Assembly (NCBI RefSeq): GCF_000025325.1
Contig: NC_013743.1
Location: 3,658,001-3,722,000, forward strand
Source: Haloterrigena turkmenica DSM 5511
GTDB taxonomy: Archaea; Halobacteriota; Halobacteria; Halobacteriales; Natrialbaceae
Direction of reading: 5' to 3'
Length of the DNA: 64,000 bases
Shown here: positions 46,267 through 56,559 of the stretch, one piece after another
How positions within the stretch are numbered: position 1 is the stretch's first letter
Layout: each line of letters opens with the position of its first letter
Position numbers and translations under genes: made by a program
The notes under the pieces: model-generated
The model's input: the letters and a program-made list of their open reading frames with translations, nothing else
Database searches by the model: none
Told to the model about the DNA's origin: nothing

Positions 46267-47832
46267 ATGAATCGGCACACCCCCTCCCCGCACACCGTCC
46301 GTGAGCAGTTGTCGAACGGATTAGATCGATTCTCGCTGGGCCTCCAGCGGCGACTCGAGGTCGATCTGCGAGCGCTGGCCGCGTTTCGCATCGCCGTCGG
46401 CGCACTGATACTCGTCGACCTCCTGCTTCGCTCGCGCGAACTCGGCAAGTTCTACACGGACGCCGGCGTGCTCCCTCGGGAAGCGCTGTTCGCCGACTAC
46501 TCGTCGGTCTACTCGCTGCACGCGGTCTCCGGGGAAGCGTGGGCACAGGCGCTGCTGTTCCTCGTCGCGGGCGCGTTCGCGCTCGCGATGGCGGTCGGCT
46601 ATCGGACGCGGACCGCGACGGCCGTCTCGTGGCTCCTGTTGATCTCGCTGCACGCCCGCAATCCCGTGGTCATCAACGGCGGCGACATGCTGTTGCGGAT
46701 GCTCTGCTTCTGGGGAATGTTCCTGCCGCTCGGCGAACGGTGGTCGGTCGACGCGCGCCGGATCGATCGAGAGCGATCGACCGTGGCGTCCGTCGCGACG
46801 ATGGCGCTGCTGTTACAGGTGCTGCTGATGTACGTGACCAACGCCGTCCACAAGACCAGAAGCGACGTGTGGATGAACGGCGAGGCGCTCGTCCACATCT
46901 TCCAGGCCGACCACCTCACGATCCTGCTCGGGAACGTCCTCGCGGACCAGTTCGAACTGTTGCGCGCGTTCACGCGCGTCTGGATGGCGCTCATTCTACT
47001 CTCTCCGCTGCTCGTGTTGCTGACGGGTTACCGACGCGCGATGCTCGCCACGCTGTTCGTCGGAATGCACCTCGGCATGCTCGTCACGCTTCGCATCGAT
47101 CTGTTCCCGCTGATCGTCGTCGCGGGACTCCTCGTCTTCTACCCGTCGGTCGTCTGGGACGACGCGACCGCTCTCACGGACCGATTCGGCGTCGCAGACA
47201 ACTGTCGACGGGGGCTGGCGAAACTCCAACACCTCGTTCCGACGCTGCCGGTGCCGACGCTTCCGGTCGCGGTCGGTCGCGCCGCGCCGTCGCTCTCGAG
47301 TCTCAGAGCGCGGAGTCGCGTCGCGTTCGGTACGGTGATTCCGTGGCTCTTTCTCGTATTGGTCGTGCTCTCGAACGCCGAAGCGGTCGACTACACCGAG
47401 GTTCCGGATCCCGCCGATCAGGTGCTCGAGACGGCCGAGGCCGATCAGAGCTGGCGAATGTTCGCTCCGGAGCCGACGTCGACGGCCAAGTGGCTCGTGG
47501 TCCCCGGGGAACTGGCGGACGGGACGACGGTCGACGCCCGCGACGGAACGGCCGTCGACTGGGATCGGCCGCCGAGCGTCGAGGACACCTACGCGACCTC
47601 GCGGGATCGAAAGTACGTCATCAACATGCGGTACGCCGGCAACGAGAACCATCGCTCGTACTACGCGAACTACCTGTGTGGCCGCTGGAACCGGTCCCAC
47701 GACACCGAACTCGAGTCGCTCACCCTCTACGGACTGACCGACAAAGCCGGCCCGTCCGACGACGAACCGGACGTCGCCAGATACGAACTGCTCGAGTACG
47801 ACTGCTCGGGCGAGTTGGTCCAGAACGAGTAG
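46267..47832 (+). CDS. HTTM domain membrane protein (vitamin K-dependent carboxylase-like)
   Basis: A 521-residue protein. The HTTM fold begins with DLRALAAFRIAVGALILVDLL (about 33-53, in parts) and FYTDAGVLPREALF (about 62-75), followed by about seven further membrane segments to about residue 380. The C-terminal 140 residues are a soluble domain (WRMFAPEPTSTAKW, then a beta-rich part). HTTM proteins are related to gamma-carboxylases, but most archaeal ones have no assigned reaction. It is divergent from pdhA and convergent with lipA. Confidence 0.88.
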   Translation: MNRHTPSPHTVREQLSNGLDRFSLGLQRRLEVDLRALAAFRIAVGALILVDLLLRSRELGKFYTDAGVLPREALFADYSSVYSLHAVSGEAWAQALLFLVAGAFALAMAVGYRTRTATAVSWLLLISLHARNPVVINGGDMLLRMLCFWGMFLPLGERWSVDARRIDRERSTVASVATMALLLQVLLMYVTNAVHKTRSDVWMNGEALVHIFQADHLTILLGNVLADQFELLRAFTRVWMALILLSPLLVLLTGYRRAMLATLFVGMHLGMLVTLRIDLFPLIVVAGLLVFYPSVVWDDATALTDRFGVADNCRRGLAKLQHLVPTLPVPTLPVAVGRAAPSLSSLRARSRVAFGTVIPWLFLVLVVLSNAEAVDYTEVPDPADQVLETAEADQSWRMFAPEPTSTAKWLVVPGELADGTTVDARDGTAVDWDRPPSVEDTYATSRDRKYVINMRYAGNENHRSYYANYLCGRWNRSHDTELESLTLYGLTDKAGPSDDEPDVARYELLEYDCSGELVQNE

Positions 47833-47914
47833 TCTCTACCTCCGGCCGCCACATCGGCCAGTCCGCCCGATAGGACACCCTACGGACCGAGACCGAGTAC
47901 CCGGCGAGACCGAA

Positions 47915-48877
47915 TCACTCGGCCGCCGGCGTCTGCTCGTCGCGTCGCGCGTCCGCTCGCGCCTCCTCGACGCTCTTCCCCTCCCGCAACACGGCGTCGA
48001 CGAACAACTCGCCGGCCTTGTACGACGAGCGCACCATCGGACCGCTGGCACAGTAGAGGAATCCCAGTTCCTCCTCGGCGACCCGCCGCCACGTCTCGTA
48101 CTTGTCGGGATGGTCGTATCGTTGCACCTCGAGGTGGTCCATCGACGGCCGCAGGTACTGGCCGAGGGTGACGACGTCGACCCCGCGCTCGCGGCAGTCG
48201 GCCAGCGTCTGGTAGACCTCGTGGTCGTACTCGCCGTGCCCGAGCATGACGGAGGTCTTGGTGTAAATGTCGCTTTCCCGATCGACCTGTTCGAGGACGC
48301 CCAGGCTCTGTTCGTAGCCCGCCCGGCGATCACGGACGGGGAACTGCAGGCGCTCGACGGTCTCGACGTTGTGGGCGATCACGTCCGGATCGGCGTCGAT
48401 GATCTTCCGAACGAGACGCTCCTCGCCCTGAAAGTCGGGAATCAGGACCTCGACCAGAATGCCCGGATGGCGCTCCTTGATCTCGCGGATCGTCTCTGCG
48501 AAGTGACCGGCCCCCTGGTCGGGCAGGTCGTCGCGGTCGACCGAGGTCAGGACGACGTAATCCAGTCCGATCTCGGCGATCGCCTCGGCGACGTTTTCCG
48601 GCTCGTCAGGATCGAGCGACTCCATCCCGCCCGTCTCGACGTCACAGAAGTTGCAGGCTCGAGAGCAGCGATCGCCCATCAGCATGAACGTGGCCGTGCC
48701 GCCCTCCCCGTCGCCCGTTCCGGCGCCGCCCGACCAGCACTCGCCGAGGTTCGGGCAGTTGGCCTCCTCACAGACCGTATGGAGGTTTCGCTCGCGCAGC
48801 GTCTCCCGGATGTCGGTGAACTCCCGACCCGACGGCGGCCGCATCTTGAGCCAGTCGGGCTTGCGTGCGCTGCTCAT
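47915..48877 (-). CDS. lipA: Lipoyl synthase
   Basis: A 320-residue radical-SAM enzyme. The auxiliary-cluster Cys set CEEANCPNLGEC (about 35-46) and the radical-SAM CSRACNFC (about 71-78) are both present, and the C-terminal CASGPMVRSSYKAGE (about 285-299) supplies the conserved Ser. It inserts sulfur into octanoyl groups to make the lipoate that PdhC carries, consistent with its position near the pdh operon. Confidence 0.95.
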   Translation of the reverse strand: MSSARKPDWLKMRPPSGREFTDIRETLRERNLHTVCEEANCPNLGECWSGGAGTGDGEGGTATFMLMGDRCSRACNFCDVETGGMESLDPDEPENVAEAIAEIGLDYVVLTSVDRDDLPDQGAGHFAETIREIKERHPGILVEVLIPDFQGEERLVRKIIDADPDVIAHNVETVERLQFPVRDRRAGYEQSLGVLEQVDRESDIYTKTSVMLGHGEYDHEVYQTLADCRERGVDVVTLGQYLRPSMDHLEVQRYDHPDKYETWRRVAEEELGFLYCASGPMVRSSYKAGELFVDAVLREGKSVEEARADARRDEQTPAAE

Positions 48878-48993
48878 ACCCGGTCTATAGCGACGGGCAG
48901 TGAAAAACGGTGTCCCTCGAGCCTCGACGTCCCGAACGCGGTGGTGAACACGTCAGCGGAAGGATTACTTGTGGGCCGTCAGTTGTGTGAGAC

Positions 48994-49689
48994 ATGGTCG
49001 TTCCGCTGCAGATGGGCTGGCGGCACCTCCTCTTCGAGAACTGGCCGGTCGATCCGGCGCTGCTCGAGGCCCACCTCCCGAGGGACCTCACCGTCGACGA
49101 ACACGACGGCCGAGGCTGGCTCTCGGTGGTTCCGTTCACTAACGTCGCCGTCCGGCCGCAGGGCTGCCCGAGACGGCTCGGCATTCGACTGCCGGAGATC
49201 AACCTCCGAACGTACGTGCGACGCGACGGCGAACCGGCGGTCTACTTCTTCAGCCTCGACGCGAAGGGCATTGCGAGCGTCCTCGGGGCGCGGCTGTTCC
49301 ATCACCTGCCCTACTACTACGCCCGGATCGGCCTCGAGTTCGATCGAGAGAGCGGCCGCGTTCGGTTCTCGAGTCGGCGCAAGCACCCCGGCGCGCGGCC
49401 GGCGGCGTACGAGGCCACCTACCGACCGACGGGCGAGGCGATTTCGGCGCAGGACGATCCGCTCGCGCGATTTCTCGTCGAACGGTACCGGTTCTACACC
49501 GAAGCACCGGACGGGACGCTCCGCCAGACGCGGGTCGACCACGAGCCGTGGACCCTCTACCCCGCGGCCGCCGACGTCGAGACGAACACGATCCTGCGGG
49601 CGAACGGGTTCGAGATGCCGGAGTCGGAGGCGGTGTACTACTACAGCCCCGGACTGGACGTGCAAGCGGCGCGCAGCGAGTCAGCGTGA
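48994..49689 (+). CDS. YqjF/DUF2071 family protein
   Basis: A 231-residue protein with the DUF2071 hallmarks: MGWRHLLFENWPVDPALLEAHLP (about 8-30, in parts), WLSVVPF (about 43-49), INLRTYVR (about 70-77) and GLDVQ near the end. The family is of unknown biochemistry. It starts 116 bases from the divergent lipA gene, with gattacttg about 28 bases upstream. Confidence 0.9.
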   Translation: MVVPLQMGWRHLLFENWPVDPALLEAHLPRDLTVDEHDGRGWLSVVPFTNVAVRPQGCPRRLGIRLPEINLRTYVRRDGEPAVYFFSLDAKGIASVLGARLFHHLPYYYARIGLEFDRESGRVRFSSRRKHPGARPAAYEATYRPTGEAISAQDDPLARFLVERYRFYTEAPDGTLRQTRVDHEPWTLYPAAADVETNTILRANGFEMPESEAVYYYSPGLDVQAARSESA

Positions 49690-49735
49690 ACGACGTACCC
49701 ATAGCTTTACGGGAGCGAACGGAATACCGCCGACA

Positions 49736-50257
49736 ATGGCGTTCAGCACGACGCCCGACTGGTTTCACATCAGCGACGAGGACGACATCGTCTGGGAGAG
49801 TCGTCCTCATCCGATCTCGATGGGGTCGCGGCTCCCGATCGGCGTCGCCGTCGCGATCGTCGGTCTCGTCCTCGCCGGGTGGACGGCGGGCGACGGCGTC
49901 GGACTCCTGACGCTCCTCGGCGTCCTCGTCGCCGTCGCCGGAACGGCCCTGGCGGGCGCGCGCTACCTCGTCTGGACGAACACCCGCTACGTCATCACGA
50001 CCTCCGAACTCTACAAGAAACACGGCGTCGTCTCGAGAGACGTCACCCAGTTTCGCCTCGAACGCGTCCAGAACACCAGCCTCAGCCAGAGCGTCCTCGG
50101 GCGCGCGCTCGGCTACGGCGACCTGACCGTCTACACCGCCGGCTCCGGCGAGCCGGAACTCGTCTTCGAACGCGTTCCCGAACCCGAGCGCGCCTCGCGG
50201 CTGCTGAGCGACCAACTCGAGGACGTCACGACCTCGAGCGAGGAAACGGCCGTCTGA
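49736..50257 (+). CDS. PH-domain (bPH2/YdbT-like) membrane protein
   Basis: A 173-residue protein. Two membrane segments (about 37-58 and 62-85) are followed by a bPH2 domain with YLVWTNTRYVITTSELYKKHGVVSRD (about 83-108, in parts) and LERVQNTSLSQSVLGRALGYGDLTVYT (about 113-140, in parts). This matches the YdbT/YdbS group of bacterial and archaeal PH-domain membrane proteins. Function unknown. It follows the DUF2071 gene by 46 bases. Confidence 0.88.
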   Translation: MAFSTTPDWFHISDEDDIVWESRPHPISMGSRLPIGVAVAIVGLVLAGWTAGDGVGLLTLLGVLVAVAGTALAGARYLVWTNTRYVITTSELYKKHGVVSRDVTQFRLERVQNTSLSQSVLGRALGYGDLTVYTAGSGEPELVFERVPEPERASRLLSDQLEDVTTSSEETAV

Positions 50258-50261
50258 TCGC

Positions 50262-52188
50262 CTACCACGGGAACAGCGGCGGCAGGGCGGACGCGACCGT
50301 CGACGCCGTCAGTTCACTGCCGTCCTCGCCGTGGCTCATCACCGGAGCGAGTCCGGTCGCGGCGGCGCCGTCGACAGACTGCTCGTAGCCCGCTCGCGTG
50401 TGCGGCGAGAACGGCGATCGGAGGTCCTGCTCCTCCAACGTCCACTGACCGAACCGCTCGTTCGCGTTCTCGTTTCGCCGCCACTCGCCGCCCTCGAGCC
50501 GACTCCCCTCCTCGAACTCGGTCTCGTCGCGCTTTCGCTCGTCGACGTAGAGGTAGTGTTTGGGATACGGGCTCGCGTCCCAGGCCCGGGCGAGCGTCGT
50601 TCCGTCGGCCATCACCGCGAGCTCGAGGAACGTGTACATCGTCGGCGGCTGGACGATGAACGCGGGCACCGCCTCGACGTCCATCCCCGTCGTCTCGAGG
50701 AACTCGACCGGCCCGAGTTCGTAGAACTTCTCGCGCATGATCTCGATGTACGTGTCGGTGCCGCCGAAGACGACGGCGGCGCGGACGCCTGCGACGCCGT
50801 CGACCGACTCGCGGACGGCGTCGCTCTCGAAGCGCTTGTCTTCGACGTCGGCCCGGAGTTTGTCCTTCCCGTCGAACCAGTCGAGGTCGTCGCGCTCGAT
50901 GATGTCCCTGACGATGTTCTCCTCTCCCGATTCGCCCTCGACGCCGACGTACGACGGCGCCTCGTCCGCGTTCGTCTCGAGGGCGACGCTCGAGTCCACG
51001 ACGCTCCGACCGTCGGGCGTGGTGAAGGAGAGTTCGATCCCGTTCGCCAGGCGGTACTGCCGGAGGCCCTCGTCGTACTCCGGGAGGTGCTTTCGCATCT
51101 CGCGGACCGTCTCGAGGTCGTCGGGGAGGTCGGTCACGACGTCGGCGACGAACCACGCGTCGAGGCTCCGCCCGTCGTAGTCGGGCATCGCGCTGTTCAA
51201 GGGGTCGCCGCCCTCCGAGCTGTTCTCGCTGTGGCCGGGCAGCAGCGTGACGGTCGTCGCCGACGCGGCGCGGTCGGCCATCAGGACCACCCCCCGCCGA
51301 ACGCGATCTCGGCGTCCGCGATCGTGAGCAGGAACCGATCCGTGGAGAGAGTCTCGAACCGTACGGCACGGTCTCGCCGTCGGCGAAGACGAATACACCG
51401 GCCTCCCCGGATTCGAACTCCTCGGTCACTTCGGTTCGGACGTAGGCGCCGTGGTCGAACTGGAGGTCCCGCATCGTCGCCGCGAGGCGGGCCCGCCCCA
51501 CGGGATCGACCGAGTCGGTCGCGCGGATGTCGTCGAAGACGATTCCGCCGGGATACGCGTCCGCTCCGTCCGCCGAATCGGACGAATCGGGACCGCGGTC
51601 GGCCGGGTACCAGCCGATCTCGAGTCGGGAAACCGCGTCGAGGAGGGCGGAATCGACATCGCTCGCGTCCCAGTAGACGTGTCCCGGCGTCGCCTGCGGG
51701 ACCGTCACCGGTTCGGACTCGGCGACCGGTTCCCCCGTCAGGCCGTCCTCGAGGAGGTCCGACGGGCGATAGAGGCGGAATCGGAAGGCGACCGGCACAT
51801 CGGTCCCGTCGATCCGGCCCGGTGTGACGTCGGCGACGAAGTACGGGTGCCCCGACAGCGAGAGATCGGTGACCGGCCGCGAAACCGTCGGCGTCGGATC
51901 GCCGTCAGCGGCGACCTCGAGGGCGTACTCGCCCTCGGTGACGGCGACCGGACGGTCCCGTCGGGAGACCCGAGACAGCGTGAGCACACCGTCGGTCTCC
52001 CACCCGTCGAGCGACGACTCGAAGGTGCCGAGCGGCAGTTCGTCGACCGAGTCGATGATACCGATACTCGAGTCGCCGGTCGCGCGGTTCGACGCGACCG
52101 TCCCGAACGCGGCGGCGACGCCGGTTCCCGCGACCGCCGACAGCACGCCGCGGCGCGACGTCCGCCGCGGCTTCTCGTTTCCGGACAT
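50262..52188 (-). pseudogene. Tat-exported protein interrupted by two frameshifts
   Basis: The 5' part (ATG at 52188) begins with a Tat signal (RRTSRRGVLSAVAG). It then has a carbohydrate-binding-like beta-sandwich (TFESSLDGWETDGVLTLS onward). The coding sense continues through the ..GETVPY region to about 51361, then needs a different frame (RFETLSTDRFLLTIADAEIAFGGG), and near 51288 a third (VVLMADRAASATTV onward) to the stop at 50262. Adding one base near 51361 and one G to the six-G run at about 51290-51295 would restore a continuous protein of about 642 residues. The 3' half is long, acidic and coherent. It could be a true pseudogene or two sequencing errors. Confidence 0.7.
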
Positions 52189-52311
52189 GTAACGAGAGGG
52201 CGAACATCATCGTCGTATTAGTTATTTCCGAGACCGTCCGCGCTCGCTGGCCGGTAGGGTCGGCGGCCTCGAAGGAAACGCCTTTGACCCGGCGCTTCCC
52301 GTTTGAGGGTG

Positions 52312-54723
52312 ATGGAGGTCGCCGAGGTTCTCCCCGAATTCGCCGACGCCTTCGCCTTCGAGGAGTTCAACCGCATGCAACGCGAGGCACTGCCGGGGCT
52401 GCTCGAGTCCGAGGACAACGTGGTCGCGAGCGCGCCGACGGCCTCGGGCAAGACCGCGCTGGCAGAGCTGGCGATTTGCAAGGCCCTGGCCGACGACGGC
52501 ACCGCGCTGTTTATCGCGCCGCTGCGGGCCCTGACCAACGAGAAGGAGGACGACTGGGACCGCTTCGAGGACCTCGACTACTCGGTGTACGTCGTCACCG
52601 GCGAGCGGGACCTGAACCCGCGCCGCGCGCGGCGCGCGGACATTCTCGTGATGACCCCCGAGAAGCTCGACTCGGCGACCCGGAAACACGACTCGCGGCG
52701 GTACGACTTCGTCACCGACATCGACGTCTGCGTCATCGACGAGGTCCACCTGCTGGACGCCGATCGGCGGGGCTCGGTGCTCGAGGTGACGATCTCCCGG
52801 CTCCGACGGCTCTGCGATCCGCGCGTCGTCGCGCTCTCGGCGACGATGCCGAACGTCGACGACGTGGCAGCGTGGCTCGACGCCCCCGAGGAGACCACCT
52901 TCGAGTTCGGCGACGAGTACCGGCCCGTCGATCTCAAATCGGGTGTCAAGACCTACACGCACGGCGACAACGCCTTCGCGGACAAGTACCGTCGGCTCTA
53001 TCGCGCCCTCGATCTGGCCGAACCGCATCTGCGAGAGGACGGCCAGGCGCTCGTCTTCGTCTCCTCCCGTCAAGACACCGTGCAGGCGGCCAAGAAGGCT
53101 AGAGACGAGATCGCCGAACGCGATATCCCGATGGGCGCTCGCGGCGACTACGATTTTCATACCGACGCGAAGGAACTCGACGACGCCACGCTCCGCAAGT
53201 CGGTGTTAGACGGCGTCGCCTTCCACCACGCCGGCCTCTCGAAGAACGACCGGGACCTGGTCGAGGAGTGGTTCAAGGAGGGCCACGTCGAACTCCTCTT
53301 CTCGACGTCGACGCTGGCCTGGGGCGTCAACCTCCCCGCTCGCTGCGTCGTGATTCGGGACACGAAGTACCACGATCCGCTCGAGGGCGAGGTCGACATG
53401 AGTCCCCTGGACGTCCTCCAGATGCTCGGTCGCGCCGGACGTCCGGGGTACGACGACGTCGGCTACGGCTGGGTCGTCTGCGACGGCGCGGACGCGGACA
53501 AGTACCGCCGGCTGCTCCGGGACGGCAAGGAGATCGAGTCCCGCCTCGCCGAGAGCTTAGAGACCCACCTCAACGCCGAGATCGCGATGGGGACCATTAC
53601 CGATCTCGAGGAGGTCATGGACTGGCTCGAGACCACCTTCTACTACGTCCGCGGCCAGTCGAAACCCGAAGCGTACGACTTCCCCAATCTCCGCGAGCGC
53701 GTTCGGAACTGCCTCGAGGACCTCGTCGGCCGCGGGTTCGTCGAGATGGACGCCGACGACCTCTCGATCGAACCGACCGCGCGGGGCAAACTCGCCTCCG
53801 AGTACTACCTGCGGCTCGAGACGGCCGCGGGGTTCGCGGAGCTCTGTGACCGCGTCGAGAGCAGCGAGGCGACGGCGTCGCCTCGGAACGGCGAGCGGCG
53901 AAGCCGCGAGCGAGACGAGACGGCCCTCGAGACCGGCGACATCCTCGAGACGGTCGCGACCGCCGAGGAGTTCGACTCGGTGTCGGCCCGCCAGTCCGAG
54001 CGGGACGCGATCAACGCGGTGCTCGTCGGTCAGGAGACCGACGACCTCGAAGCGGGCCAGCGGAAGGTGCTGGCGATCCTCCGGGGGGCGGCCGACGGCT
54101 CAACGCCGTCTGAACTGGCCAGCGACGCGTGGGTGATCCGGCGCAACGCGACGCGACTCGTCTCGGCGCTCGGGGCCTTCCTCGATCGGTTCGTCGGCCC
54201 CCACGCCGCGAACCTCGCCCGGCGCGTCGAGGCCCGCATCGAGAACGGCGTCGCCGAGGACGCGGTCGGGCTGACGGCCATCGACGGCGTCGGGCCGGGT
54301 CGGGCGAGCAAGCTCGCGAGAGAGGGACTGTCGGCCCCCGGCGATATCGTCGAGATCGGCGTCGAAGGGCTCGTCGACGCCGGCCTCTCCGAGGGCGTCG
54401 CCGAGCGCGTCTACGAGGGCGCCCAGTCGCTGCCCGCCCTCGAGATCGACTGGGGCGAGTTCCCCGAGACGATCGCCACCGGCGAGAACGAGGTCTGTGA
54501 GGTGACCGTCCGCAACGTGGGCGAGCCCGCGCGGGCCGGGATTCGTGTGACCGTTAACGGAGTAGAGATGACCAGCACGAACTCTTACCTGCGCGACGCA
54601 GACACCGTCCCGGTCGGGGTCTTCGGCGCCGACGCAGACGTTCTCGAGTACACCGTCAGCGTCGCCTTCCCCGAGGAGCCGCTGGTGCCGATCGTCTCGA
54701 GTCAAACGGTCGACGTCGTCTGA
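52312..54723 (+). CDS. Ski2-like/Hel308-type DEAD/DEAH-box helicase
   Basis: An 803-residue superfamily 2 helicase. Walker A is APTASGKT (about 41-48), and motif II is DEVH in VIDEVHLLDADRRGS (about 143-157). SAT (motif III) is near 178, FHHAGLS near 305, and motif VI is in QMLGRAGRPGYD near 368-379. A winged-helix region and a helix-hairpin-helix (AIDGVGPGRASKLAREG near 660-676) follow, with a C-terminal Ig-like beta domain at about 715-803. The C-terminal beta domain is an extra not seen in the core Hel308 family. The start ATG at 52312 is chosen over TTG/GTG codons just upstream. Confidence 0.88.
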   Translation: MEVAEVLPEFADAFAFEEFNRMQREALPGLLESEDNVVASAPTASGKTALAELAICKALADDGTALFIAPLRALTNEKEDDWDRFEDLDYSVYVVTGERDLNPRRARRADILVMTPEKLDSATRKHDSRRYDFVTDIDVCVIDEVHLLDADRRGSVLEVTISRLRRLCDPRVVALSATMPNVDDVAAWLDAPEETTFEFGDEYRPVDLKSGVKTYTHGDNAFADKYRRLYRALDLAEPHLREDGQALVFVSSRQDTVQAAKKARDEIAERDIPMGARGDYDFHTDAKELDDATLRKSVLDGVAFHHAGLSKNDRDLVEEWFKEGHVELLFSTSTLAWGVNLPARCVVIRDTKYHDPLEGEVDMSPLDVLQMLGRAGRPGYDDVGYGWVVCDGADADKYRRLLRDGKEIESRLAESLETHLNAEIAMGTITDLEEVMDWLETTFYYVRGQSKPEAYDFPNLRERVRNCLEDLVGRGFVEMDADDLSIEPTARGKLASEYYLRLETAAGFAELCDRVESSEATASPRNGERRSRERDETALETGDILETVATAEEFDSVSARQSERDAINAVLVGQETDDLEAGQRKVLAILRGAADGSTPSELASDAWVIRRNATRLVSALGAFLDRFVGPHAANLARRVEARIENGVAEDAVGLTAIDGVGPGRASKLAREGLSAPGDIVEIGVEGLVDAGLSEGVAERVYEGAQSLPALEIDWGEFPETIATGENEVCEVTVRNVGEPARAGIRVTVNGVEMTSTNSYLRDADTVPVGVFGADADVLEYTVSVAFPEEPLVPIVSSQTVDVV

Positions 54724-54845
54724 GACCGGGATTGGATCCGGCTCGAGGCCGCGAACGGGGTGCGAAACGGGGGGTTCCCGGCAACGTCCGGAATACGCGT
54801 GTCAGTGCATGTCGAGCCGGCGGATCCAGCGGGATATCGAGCCGG

Positions 54846-55496
54846 CTACGACGTCGACTCGAGGACCGTCTCGCGCAGTTCCGCAGCCGAGTCCGCGATC
54901 TCGTCGGCCGGCGAGAGGTCGAGATCGTCGTGGGCGTCGATTCGGTACGCCACGACCAGCGCGCCGGCCCGCGCGCCGGCCTCGACGCCGTTCTCCGAGT
55001 CCTCGACGACGACACACTCCTCGGCCGGGACGCCGACCTCGCGCGCGGCGTACTTGAAGACGTCCGGTTCCGGCTTGCCCGCCGCGTCGATGTCCTCGGC
55101 GCTGATCACGTGGTCGAACGACCCCTCGAGGTCGAACCGCTCGAGGACGATGTCGATCCACTCGTGGGGCGAGGAGGAAACGAGCGCGCGCTCGACCCCG
55201 CGGGCGTCCAGTTCGGCCAGCAGGTCGTGGAGGCCGTCGAGGACCTCGGCGTGCTCGCGATAGATCTCGCGAGCGGTCTCCTCGAAGCGTTCCTCGAACT
55301 CCTCGCGGGAGATGGCGGTTTCGTACTCCGCCTCGAGGTAGTCGTAGGTCTCGCGGTAGTTCATCCCGGTCACTTCGGCGACGTCGACGTCGTCGTCGGG
55401 GACGGCCGCCGGAAGGATGTCCTCGGCCTGGAACTCGGTCCAGTAGTCCTCGCTGTTGACGAGGACGCCGTCCATGTCGAACAGCACTGCGTTCAT
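54846..55496 (-). CDS. HAD-superfamily phosphatase (beta-phosphoglucomutase-like)
   Basis: A 216-residue hydrolase. Motif I is LFDMDGVLVNSE (about 5-16, nucleophile Asp at 8), motif II SSS at about 108-110, motif III KPEPD near 144 and motif IV EDSENGVEAGARAGA near 163-177. The cap with MNYRETYDY is of the phosphoglucomutase/pyrophosphatase type. The substrate is unknown (a sugar phosphate or similar is probable). Confidence 0.88.
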   Translation of the reverse strand: MNAVLFDMDGVLVNSEDYWTEFQAEDILPAAVPDDDVDVAEVTGMNYRETYDYLEAEYETAISREEFEERFEETAREIYREHAEVLDGLHDLLAELDARGVERALVSSSPHEWIDIVLERFDLEGSFDHVISAEDIDAAGKPEPDVFKYAAREVGVPAEECVVVEDSENGVEAGARAGALVVAYRIDAHDDLDLSPADEIADSAAELRETVLESTS

Positions 55497-55813
55497 GTGG
55501 CCCTGCCTACCCGGGCGTCACGGATAGCAATTTGGCAAGGAGCAACCGGGTGCGATGGCTCGGGCGATAGTGGTCCGTCGCTCCTCTTGTGCTGACCGCG
55601 CCGCGTTGCGGTGGCGCGCGCTGTCGATCGTGCCTGAGCGAAGCGAGGGCCGATCGATGACAGTGCGCGAGGGATGAGTGAGTGAGCAAAGCGAACGAGC
55701 GAATCGGCTGGGGAGGGCGTGGCAACGGAGAGTTGCCACGATAACAGAACGCTCCCGCTGCTACTCGCTCGAGACGAGAGCAACGCAACCGCCGATATCT
55801 GTACGGACTGTTA
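55497..55813. other. Intergenic region with hairpin, no gene
   Basis: These 317 bases hold a perfect 9-base hairpin at 55718-55740 (separate entry) and gctcgc/gagcgaagcgag-type imperfect repeats near 55590-55710 typical of haloarchaeal intergenic DNA. I see no protein gene. Confidence 0.5.
55718..55740. terminator. Perfect 9-base hairpin
   Basis: The arms cgtggcaac (55718-55726) and gttgccacg (55732-55740) flank loop ggaga. On the minus strand it follows the DJ-1-like gene (stop at 55814) by 74 bases and could be its terminator. Confidence 0.4.
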
Positions 55814-56407
55814 TCAGCCGAACACTTCGCCGCGCTCGTAGGCCATCTCCTCGCTGACCTCGCTCGCGACGTCCGCACCGAACTCGCGCTCGACGAGCCA
55901 CAGCGCCAGATCGAGCCCCGAGGTGACGCCGCCGGCGGTCAGCACGTCGCCGTCGTCGACGACCCGCTCGTCGACCACGTTCGCCGCGTGGGCCTCGAGG
56001 TCCTCGACTGCAACCTGATGCGTAGCGGCCGGCCGGCCCTCGAGCAGGTCGGCCTCGGCCAGCACCATCGCACCGGTACAAACGGAGGCGACCGTCGAGC
56101 CCTCAGTGTAGCACGCGTCGACCTTATCGGGCAACACGCCGTCCTCGACGACCGCGCGGACGCCCTCGTTGGCCGACGTCCACCCGCCGCCGGGGACGAG
56201 CAGGATGTCGGGCTGGCCGAGCGTCCCCTGCGGTTCGACGCGCAGGTCGTGGCTCGCCGTGACGAGGTCGGTCTCGTCGAGCGTCACCAGATCGACCTCG
56301 AGGTCGGCACCGGCCTGCGCGGCGTTCTCGAGCACTTCGTAGGGGCCGATCGCGTCCAGTTCGTCGAAACCATCGAACAGCACGATCTCGGCGGTGGTCT
56401 CGGTCAT
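55814..56407 (-). CDS. DJ-1/PfpI family protein
   Basis: A 197-residue alpha/beta protein. EIVLFDGFDELDAIGPYEVL (about 7-26, in parts) opens the flavodoxin-like fold. LLVPGGG (about 69-75) precedes the nucleophile-elbow Cys C110 in VASVCTGAMVLAEADLL, and a His (HQVAVED, about 129) completes the pair. The family includes glyoxalase-, chaperone- and amidase-like enzymes, so the reaction is open. The start at 56407 was chosen because the upstream extension is shadow of the divergent region. Confidence 0.85.
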   Translation of the reverse strand: MTETTAEIVLFDGFDELDAIGPYEVLENAAQAGADLEVDLVTLDETDLVTASHDLRVEPQGTLGQPDILLVPGGGWTSANEGVRAVVEDGVLPDKVDACYTEGSTVASVCTGAMVLAEADLLEGRPAATHQVAVEDLEAHAANVVDERVVDDGDVLTAGGVTSGLDLALWLVEREFGADVASEVSEEMAYERGEVFG

Positions 56408-56559
56408 GGGACGACCAACGGGAGCGAGGGATAAGCGCGTTCTGCAAGCGTCGCCAGAACGAGACGGATCGAGCAGCTGCCGAGACGCAACCGTTCGCAC
56501 GCGCGGTCTCGAGCCAGGCGGCGCACGGTCGTTATTTGGCCCTCGGCGGCGGAGTGTCC

